Origin: Burkholderia cenocepacia | GTDB lineage: Bacteria; Pseudomonadota; Gammaproteobacteria; Burkholderiales; Burkholderiaceae | Assembly (NCBI RefSeq): GCF_900446215.1 | Contig: NZ_UAQZ01000013.1 | Span: 372,001 to 436,000, forward strand | Direction of reading: 5' to 3' | Length of the DNA: 64,000 nt | Part shown: in pieces, positions 58,398 to 64,000 of the stretch | Numbering within the stretch: position 1 is the stretch's first letter | Layout: the number at the start of each line of letters is the position of its first letter | The notes under the pieces: model-generated | Told to the model about the DNA's origin: nothing | Database searches by the model: none | The model's input: only the letters and a program-made list of their open reading frames with translations | Translations under genes and position numbers: made by a program

Positions 58398-59459
58398 ATG
58401 ACGATTGACCTGACTCGCCCGCCCGGCGGCCCGACCGCGTCGCCCGCCGACGTGCCGGCGATGGTGCTGCTGGTCGACGACCAGACGATCGTCGCGGAAG
58501 CCGTGCGGCGCGCGCTCGTCGACGAGGAAGGCATCGACTTCCACTACTGCCCGCGCTCGGACGACGCGATGGCCACCGCGATCGAGACGCGCCCGACCGT
58601 GATCCTGCAGGACCTCGTGATGCCGGGCACCGACGGGCTGAGCCTCGTCAAGGCGTACCGCGCGAATCCGGCGACGCGCGACGTGCCGATCATCGTGCTG
58701 TCGACGCAGGAGGAACCGGTGATCAAGAGCGCCGCGTTCGCGTCCGGCGCGAACGACTACCTGGTCAAGCTGCCCGATCGCATCGAGCTCGTCGCGCGCA
58801 TCCGCTACCATTCGCGCTCGTACCTGAACCTGCTGCAGCGCGACGAAGCCTATCGCGCGCTGCGGCAATCGCAGCAGCAACTGCTCGAGGCCAATCTCGA
58901 ACTGCGGCGCCTCACGCATTCCGACGGCCTGACCGGACTGTCGAACCGGCGCTATCTCGACGAATACCTGGCCGCCGAGTGGCGGCGCGGCACGCGCGAG
59001 CGCAGCGAGCTGTCGCTGCTGATGATCGACGTCGACAACTTCAAGCTGTACAACGACACGTACGGGCACGTGTCGGGCGACAGCGTGCTCAAGCAGATCG
59101 CGTCGACGATCGAGCGCTGCCTCGGGCAGTCGGGCGATCTCGCGGCGCGCTTCGGCGGCGAGGAATTCGCGGTCGTGATGCCGGCCACGTCGCCGGGCGC
59201 CGCGCGGCTGCTCGGCGAGAAGATCCGGCTCGCGGTCGAGGCGCTGCGGCTGCGGCACGCGCATTCGTCGACCGGCAACCACACCGTGACGATCAGCATC
59301 GGCGGCGCGAGCATCGTGCCCGCGCCCGGCCTGCCGACGACCCTGCTGATCGAGGCGGCCGACCGCGCGCTCTATCGCGCGAAGCACGAAGGCAAGAACC
59401 GGGTCGAGATCGATCGGTCGTCGACGCCGCCGGGCAGCGGCGGGTTCGACGCGCACTGA
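58398..59459 (+). CDS. wspR: WspR-like response regulator, diguanylate cyclase
   Basis: This 353-residue protein joins a receiver (acceptor D72 in ILQDLVMPGTDG) by a helical linker (about 145-172) to a GGDEF domain with active-site GGEEF at 253-257. It should make c-di-GMP when phosphorylated. The inhibitory I-site, R-x-x-D five residues before GGEEF, reads QSGD (Q244-D247), so the Arg is missing and product inhibition is probably weakened. The start is ATG 58398. It follows the WspF-like gene, matching the wspF-wspR end of wsp operons, and faces a dual GGDEF-EAL gene. Confidence 0.9.
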   Translation: MTIDLTRPPGGPTASPADVPAMVLLVDDQTIVAEAVRRALVDEEGIDFHYCPRSDDAMATAIETRPTVILQDLVMPGTDGLSLVKAYRANPATRDVPIIVLSTQEEPVIKSAAFASGANDYLVKLPDRIELVARIRYHSRSYLNLLQRDEAYRALRQSQQQLLEANLELRRLTHSDGLTGLSNRRYLDEYLAAEWRRGTRERSELSLLMIDVDNFKLYNDTYGHVSGDSVLKQIASTIERCLGQSGDLAARFGGEEFAVVMPATSPGAARLLGEKIRLAVEALRLRHAHSSTGNHTVTISIGGASIVPAPGLPTTLLIEAADRALYRAKHEGKNRVEIDRSSTPPGSGGFDAH

Positions 59460-59506
59460 CGCGCACTGACGCACACCAACGGGTACGACCGGCGCGCGCG
59501 CCGCGC

Positions 59507-61753
59507 TCAGGCCGCGCCGAGCCGGCGCGCGTAGTCGCTCGCCTCCAGCGGGCGGCTGAACAGATAGCCCTGCTGCATGTCGCAGCCGATCTGCTGCAGG
59601 AACCACGACTGCGCCTGCGTCTCGACGCCTTCGGCCGTGACCTTCATCCCGAGCGAATGCGCCATCGCGACGACCGCCTGCGTGATCGCGACCGAGTCGT
59701 GATGATCGGGCACGCCCGACACGAACGAGCGGTCGACCTTCAGGTTGTGCAGCGGAAAGCGCTTCAGGTACGCGAGCGACGAATAGCCGGTGCCGAAATC
59801 GTCGACCGAAATCCGCACGTTCATGTCCGTGAGCGCTTCGAGCATCGGCAGCACGGTGTCCGTGTCGTTCATCAGCACGCCTTCGGTGATTTCCAGTTCG
59901 AGCGCGGACGGGTCGAGCCGCGTTTGCGCGAGACAGCGGCCGACCGATTCGACGAGCCCTTCGTGAAACTGCCGCGGCGACAGGTTGACGGCCAGCATCA
60001 GGTCCGGCGCGATCGTGCGGCGCCACTCGGCCGCCTGCCGGCACGCGGTTTCGAGCACCCACTGGCCGATCCCGACGATCAGCCCCGTGTCTTCCGCGAC
60101 CGGAATGAACTCGGCCGGCGACATCGGCCCGAGCTCGGGGCTCGTCCAGCGCAGCAGCGCCTCGGCGCCGACCGTGCGGCCGCTGCGCGCATCGACGACG
60201 GGCTGATACGCGAGCCGCAGCATGTCCGACGCGAGTGCGCGCCGCAGCGACTGCTCGATCGCGAAGCGGCGCTGCAGCCGCAGGTTGAGCTGCGCGGTGA
60301 AGAACGTGAAGTGGTTGCGGCCGCGCTGCTTCGCGTCGTACATCGCCGAATCGGCGTTGCGCATCAGCGTCACGGCATCGTCGCCGTCGCGCGGCGCGAC
60401 GCTGATGCCGATCGATACGCCGAGCCAGTATTCGTTGTTCGCGATCGCGAACGGCTTCGCGATCGCGTCGATGACCTCGCGGGCGAGCACCGCGAGACGC
60501 TCGGGATCGTCGCAGTCGTCGACGAGGATCACGAACTCGTCGCCGCCGACCCGCGTGAGCGCGTAGCGGCCCGCGCAGGCCGAGAGCCGCGCCGCGACGC
60601 TGCGCAGCAGCGCATCGCCCGCGTCGTGGCCGGCCGTGTCGTTGACCTTCTTGAAGCCGACCAGATCGATGAACAGGATCGCGACGCGCGCGGGCCCGGT
60701 CGCCGCATCGTGCACGCCGAACAGCTCGCGCATGCGATCGCCGAGCCAGCGGCGGTTGTACAGGCCCGTCAGCGCATCGCGGGTCGCCATGTAGCGCAGC
60801 TGCTGCTGTGCTTCGCGCACGGGGCCGATGTCGTTGAACGACACGAGCACCGAGTCGGCCCGCGTCTCGCCCGGCCGCACGATCGGCACCGCGTTGCCGC
60901 GCACCCAGATGATGTCGCCGTCCGCGAGACCGAAGCCGACCGTGTAGTCGAGCATCGGCGTGGCCGTCTCGAGCGCACGCCGGCTCGGCCAGTCGCGCGG
61001 CTCGATCGGCGTGCCGTCCTCGCGCAGCTTGCGCAGGATCACCGTCGACAGCCGGCGGCCGACGAGTTCGCCCTTCACGCGCATCATCCGGTTCGCGCTC
61101 GGATTGCTCGCGATCACGACGCCCTCGCGCGATATGACGAGGATGCCCTCGCTCAGGCTGTTGACGACGAGCCGGTGATGCTCCTCGCTGTGCGCGAGCT
61201 GTCGCGCGATCCGGTCCTGGTGCACCGCGAGTCCGACGCTGTTGCCGATATCGCGCAACAGCGCGGTTTCCTCGTCGCTCGGCCGGCACGGCCAGTGGTG
61301 ATAGACGGCGAATGCGCCAAGCACGATGCCGGCATCGTCGAGGAACGGCACCGACCAGCACGCGCGCAGGCCCAGCGGCAACGCGATGGCGCGGTAGTCG
61401 GCCCACAGCGGATCGGTTTCGATGTCCTCGACGGCGACCATCCGGCGCTCGTACATCGCGGTGCCGCACGAGCCGGCCGCGGGCCCGATCGTCGCGCCGT
61501 CGATCGCCGCGCTGTACTGCGCGGGCAGTGACGGCGCCGCGCCGACGCGCACGTGCACGCCGTCCGTATCGAGCAGCAGGATCGTGCACGACGCGCCGTC
61601 GCCGAGCAAAGTCTCGGCACGCCGGCAAACTTCGACCAACAGTTCCGGCAGCGGCGTGTTGCGCGTGATCAGTCTCAGTACGCTCTGCTCGGATGCGAGC
61701 ACTTCCGCGGCGAGCCCGATGCTGTAGCGAGAACTTTGCGGTTCGGTATTCAA
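59507..61753 (-). CDS. GAF-PAS-GGDEF-EAL c-di-GMP signalling protein
   Basis: This 748-residue soluble protein has a GAF domain (about 25-182), a PAS domain (about 190-312), a GGDEF domain with intact GGDEF at 403-407 and an EAL domain with EAL at 531-533. The EAL catalytic segments NLSPRQF, LELEITEG, DDFGTGYSSL, KVDRSFV and AEGVET are present, so phosphodiesterase activity is likely; the cyclase half may be active or regulatory. The GAF domain could sense a small ligand or redox state. It is convergent with the WspR-like gene, 47 bases away, so cyclase and phosphodiesterase genes are paired. Confidence 0.92.
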   Translation of the reverse strand: MNTEPQSSRYSIGLAAEVLASEQSVLRLITRNTPLPELLVEVCRRAETLLGDGASCTILLLDTDGVHVRVGAAPSLPAQYSAAIDGATIGPAAGSCGTAMYERRMVAVEDIETDPLWADYRAIALPLGLRACWSVPFLDDAGIVLGAFAVYHHWPCRPSDEETALLRDIGNSVGLAVHQDRIARQLAHSEEHHRLVVNSLSEGILVISREGVVIASNPSANRMMRVKGELVGRRLSTVILRKLREDGTPIEPRDWPSRRALETATPMLDYTVGFGLADGDIIWVRGNAVPIVRPGETRADSVLVSFNDIGPVREAQQQLRYMATRDALTGLYNRRWLGDRMRELFGVHDAATGPARVAILFIDLVGFKKVNDTAGHDAGDALLRSVAARLSACAGRYALTRVGGDEFVILVDDCDDPERLAVLAREVIDAIAKPFAIANNEYWLGVSIGISVAPRDGDDAVTLMRNADSAMYDAKQRGRNHFTFFTAQLNLRLQRRFAIEQSLRRALASDMLRLAYQPVVDARSGRTVGAEALLRWTSPELGPMSPAEFIPVAEDTGLIVGIGQWVLETACRQAAEWRRTIAPDLMLAVNLSPRQFHEGLVESVGRCLAQTRLDPSALELEITEGVLMNDTDTVLPMLEALTDMNVRISVDDFGTGYSSLAYLKRFPLHNLKVDRSFVSGVPDHHDSVAITQAVVAMAHSLGMKVTAEGVETQAQSWFLQQIGCDMQQGYLFSRPLEASDYARRLGAA

Positions 61754-62036
61754 GATGAATCCTGCCGTCTGTCCGACCGGGTCTGATGCGCCCGATTCGT
61801 TATCGATATTTCGTGCCTTTTCGTGCCCTGTCCCGCCCCGGGTTTACGCCGATGCCCGGTGCGCCCCGTTTGCGCGCCGAGCCAGGGCGCGCCGAAATGT
61901 ATTTAACACCAATCCGTGACAGCCGGCGTGCCTGCTTGCATCAGGGGATACGCTCGGTTGCCGCGCGGCTCGCACCGGCGGCGACCGGTTGCTGCAGCGC
62001 ACGAAGGCCGCGCGCGCCTTCTCCGACAACGATCCG

Positions 62037-63101
62037 TCAGAATGTGTCCGCACCCTGCCCCGCTGCCGGCCGGTCGTCCGCGCCGGAATGCGCGCCCGTC
62101 ACCGCCTTCAGCGCGTCGATCGCGGCGGCGACCGATGCGCTCGCGGGCGCCGCATACAGCGCGCCGACCGTCTCCGGCATCGTCGACAGCTTCAGCGGCA
62201 GCCGGCCGACGCGCTCGCCGGCCCGCGCGGCGAGGTCGAACGCGCGGGCCGATTGCACGAACAGGCACGGCGACTGGCCGGCGACCGCGCGATTGGTCTG
62301 CCACGACACCGACTCCATCAGCACGGCCGGCGGCGCCAGGCCCGCCTTAGCGAACTCGGCGTCGAGCGCCGTGCGCGCGGGCGAACCCGACGGCGGCGCG
62401 ATCCACGGAAACGCGGCCGCGTCGCGCCAGCCGATCCGTGCGCGCCCGAGCAACGGATGGCGCGGCCCGCACACGACGATCATGTCGTCGCGGTACAGCG
62501 GCGCGACGGCGAGCCCCGCGCTCAACGCCGACGCGTCGAGCCGGCACACGAGCAGGTCGAGCTCGTGGCGCTGCGCCTGCGCGAGCATCCGGTCGAGCGT
62601 GTCTTCCCGCACGTTGAGCTGCACGGGGCGGCCGGCTTCCCGCAGCCACGCGAGCGCGCCCGGAATCAGTTGCGGCGCCATGTTCGGCAGCAGGCCGATC
62701 GACACCGGGCGGCCTGCGCCGGTGCGCAACGCGTCGAACGCGGGCGCGCCGCCGCGCATGTCGGTCAGCACGCGGCCGATGCATTCGAGCAGCGCATCGC
62801 CGTACGCCGTCGGCGCGACCCGCCGCGACGTACGCTCGAACAGCGGCAGCCCGAGCGACTCTTCGAGCTCGCGCAGCCACTTCGACAGCGCCGGCTGCGT
62901 GATCGACGCAGCCTCGGACGTGCGCGCGAAGCTGCGCGTGCGGCCGAGCGTGTCAAGCGTTTCCATGTCGCGCACGCGCAGCCGGCGCAGCGCCTGCGCG
63001 ATGCGCCGCTCGTGGGCCGGCGTGCCGGGCGGCGCGAGCAGGTCCGGTCGCGTGCGGCCGGCCGGGCCGTGGGGGTCGAGGGTCACGGGCGTCTCCGTCA
63101 T
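62037..63101 (-). CDS. LysR-family transcriptional regulator
   Basis: This 354-residue regulator has an extra N-terminal stretch of about 40 residues before the HTH (VRDMETLDTLGRTRSFARTS and ASITQPALSKWLRELEESLG, about residues 43-102). The effector domain has VSIGLLPNMAPQLIPGAL and LDLLVCRLDASAL, like the GbpR/CbbR-related group. The ATG at 63101 has no good Shine-Dalgarno; a shorter start at M46 is possible. It is divergent from a sulfatase gene and probably controls it through the inverted repeat at 63117-63149. Confidence 0.87.
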   Translation of the reverse strand: MTETPVTLDPHGPAGRTRPDLLAPPGTPAHERRIAQALRRLRVRDMETLDTLGRTRSFARTSEAASITQPALSKWLRELEESLGLPLFERTSRRVAPTAYGDALLECIGRVLTDMRGGAPAFDALRTGAGRPVSIGLLPNMAPQLIPGALAWLREAGRPVQLNVREDTLDRMLAQAQRHELDLLVCRLDASALSAGLAVAPLYRDDMIVVCGPRHPLLGRARIGWRDAAAFPWIAPPSGSPARTALDAEFAKAGLAPPAVLMESVSWQTNRAVAGQSPCLFVQSARAFDLAARAGERVGRLPLKLSTMPETVGALYAAPASASVAAAIDALKAVTGAHSGADDRPAAGQGADTF

Positions 63102-63116
63102 TCATGTTCGGCAGGT

Positions 63117-63149
63117 TATCGATCGACCCTGATCTTTCATCGATCGATA
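63117..63149. promoter_or_regulatory. 10-bp inverted repeat between LysR and sulfatase genes
   Basis: TATCGATCGA (63117-63126) and TCGATCGATA (63140-63149) are perfect inverted copies 13 bases apart. The pair lies in the 118-base divergent region and fits a LysR dimer or tetramer site. Confidence 0.6.
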
Positions 63150-63219
63150 CGCGATCCTGCCGCATAGTCGTCGGCATGAAAACCCCCGGCACGAGCCGGC
63201 ATGACAGGAGACAGCCGAC

Positions 63220-64000
63220 GTGAAAGACGATCAGGACACCCCCGCCACCGAACCCACCGCGCGACGCCAGTTCCTCAAGCTGGCCGGTGCGGCCGTCGCG
63301 TCGGCCGGCTTCGGCGCCGATGCGCTGGCCGCGAACCCGGCTGCCGGCACCGGAACGGTCGCCGCCGTCGATCCGGCGCCGGCCTTGCGCGGCGCCACCA
63401 CCGCGCCTGCCACGCCGCCCGCCGGCTACAACATCCTGTTCATCCTGACCGACCAGGAACGCCATTTCGACCGCTGGCCGTTCCCCGTGCCCGGCCGCGA
63501 AGCGCTGCGCCGCGACGGCATCACCTTCATGCACCACCAGATCGCCGCATGCGTGTGCTCGCCGTCGCGTTCGACGGTCTACACGGGCCAGCACATCCAG
63601 CACACCGGCGTGCTCGACAACGCGGGCCTGCCCTGGCAAAAGGACATGTCGCCGGACATTCGCACGGTCGGCCACATGCTGCGCGACGCCGGCTACTACG
63701 CCGCGTATCTCGGCAAGTGGCACCTGAGCGCGTCGATGCACGAAACCGCGAGCCCGTACACGGCGCCCGTGGCCGACTACAACCGCACGATCCGCGCGTA
63801 CGGCTTCGACGACTATTTCGGCGTGGGTGACCTGATCGGCATGGTTCGCGGCGGCTACCAGTACGACGGGCTCACGGCGGAGGCCGCGGTGAGCTGGATG
63901 CGCAACCATGCGCCGCGCCTCGCGCAGGACGGCAAGCCGTGGTTCCTCGCGGTGAATCTCGTGAACCCGCACGACGCGATGTTCGTGAACACCGACACGC
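63220..64000 (+). CDS. Tat-exported sulfatase, N-terminal part
   Basis: The first 260 residues of a sulfatase are in the window; the gene runs off the right edge. It starts at GTG 63220, with AGGAG about nine bases upstream. RRQFLK at residues 15-20 followed by an Ala-rich stretch is a twin-arginine signal. NILFILTDQERHFDRWPF opens the alkaline-phosphatase-like fold, and C113 in CSPSRST is the formylglycine site of type I sulfatases. GKWHLSAS and NLVNPHDAM hold metal or substrate residues. It would act in the periplasm on a sulfate ester; substrate unknown. Confidence 0.88.
   Translation, partial: MKDDQDTPATEPTARRQFLKLAGAAVASAGFGADALAANPAAGTGTVAAVDPAPALRGATTAPATPPAGYNILFILTDQERHFDRWPFPVPGREALRRDGITFMHHQIAACVCSPSRSTVYTGQHIQHTGVLDNAGLPWQKDMSPDIRTVGHMLRDAGYYAAYLGKWHLSASMHETASPYTAPVADYNRTIRAYGFDDYFGVGDLIGMVRGGYQYDGLTAEAAVSWMRNHAPRLAQDGKPWFLAVNLVNPHDAMFVNTDT

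Noticed and set aside
1..64000. Mobile elements, CRISPR arrays, tRNA or rRNA genes
   Set aside because: No transposase, integrase, regularly spaced repeat array, or tRNA/rRNA sequence was recognised.

Overview
The window reads as one stretch of a high-GC (clearly above 60 %) betaproteobacterial replicon. Gene content and style point to Burkholderia, probably the B. cepacia complex on one of its secondary chromosomes: many LysR/IclR/MocR regulators each next to a small catabolic or transport unit, AAT permeases, a wspF-wspR pair and a fused ABC exporter. The species is inference from protein resemblance; no rRNA, tRNA, transposase, integrase or CRISPR array was seen.

Layout. 1-2590: glnHPQ-type amino-acid ABC importer followed by a C45-family acyltransferase-like gene cut by the left edge. 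2989-7595: a 1179-residue fused double ABC exporter, divergent from a LysR regulator. 7664-13574: MAPEG protein, alanine racemase, enoyl-CoA hydratase, a 14-helix drug exporter with a divergent LysR gene around a perfect 18-bp palindrome, and a DUF3592 protein. 13720-18801: a compact chemosensory-like cassette (membrane HPt/ATPase kinase, short MCP-like protein, two CheX-type proteins, CheY-like receiver) with no CheW, CheR or CheB. 18802-19202 is unusually AT-rich and holds a sigma-28-like promoter that faces away from the cassette. 19203-19849: vapBC, with a catalytic Glu of VapC changed to Ala.

20108-26100: an esterase, then an asparagine/aspartate unit (AnsP-like permease, aspartase, LysR regulator, Rhizobium etli-type asparaginase). 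26426-28645: TonB-dependent siderophore receptor. 28691-45148: a region that can be read as organosulfonate dissimilation: a phosphono/sulfoacetaldehyde-type aldehyde dehydrogenase, a GNAT protein, a TauR-like MocR regulator, a SnoaL-like small protein, sulfoacetaldehyde acetyltransferase (xsc), phosphotransacetylase (pta), a TauE/SafE exporter, a CobS/CobT-like AAA+/VWA pair, an IclR regulator and a cytoplasmic-type SoeABC sulfite dehydrogenase. In this reading sulfoacetaldehyde is cleaved to acetyl phosphate and sulfite, pta makes acetyl-CoA, and sulfite is exported or oxidised to sulfate. A GGAAC-N5-GTTCC palindrome occurs both before xsc and before the IclR gene, suggesting shared control.

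45361-52875: GabP-like permease, an FAD amine oxidase resembling taurine dehydrogenase large subunit, an MHS transporter, a GMC oxidoreductase and a second IclR regulator. 52915-57012: a 5-oxoproline-type DUF969/DUF979 transporter with a DUF2891 protein, plus three small unknown proteins. 57326-61753: CheB/WspF-like and WspR-like proteins next to a GAF-PAS-GGDEF-EAL protein, a c-di-GMP group. 62037-64000: LysR regulator divergent from a Tat-exported sulfatase cut by the right edge, around a perfect 10-bp inverted repeat.

The least conventional items are the chemosensory-like cassette with its two GELELF-tailed CheX-type proteins, the CobST-like pair without CobN beside a molybdenum enzyme, and a roughly 30-bp element found in two unrelated divergent promoter regions.
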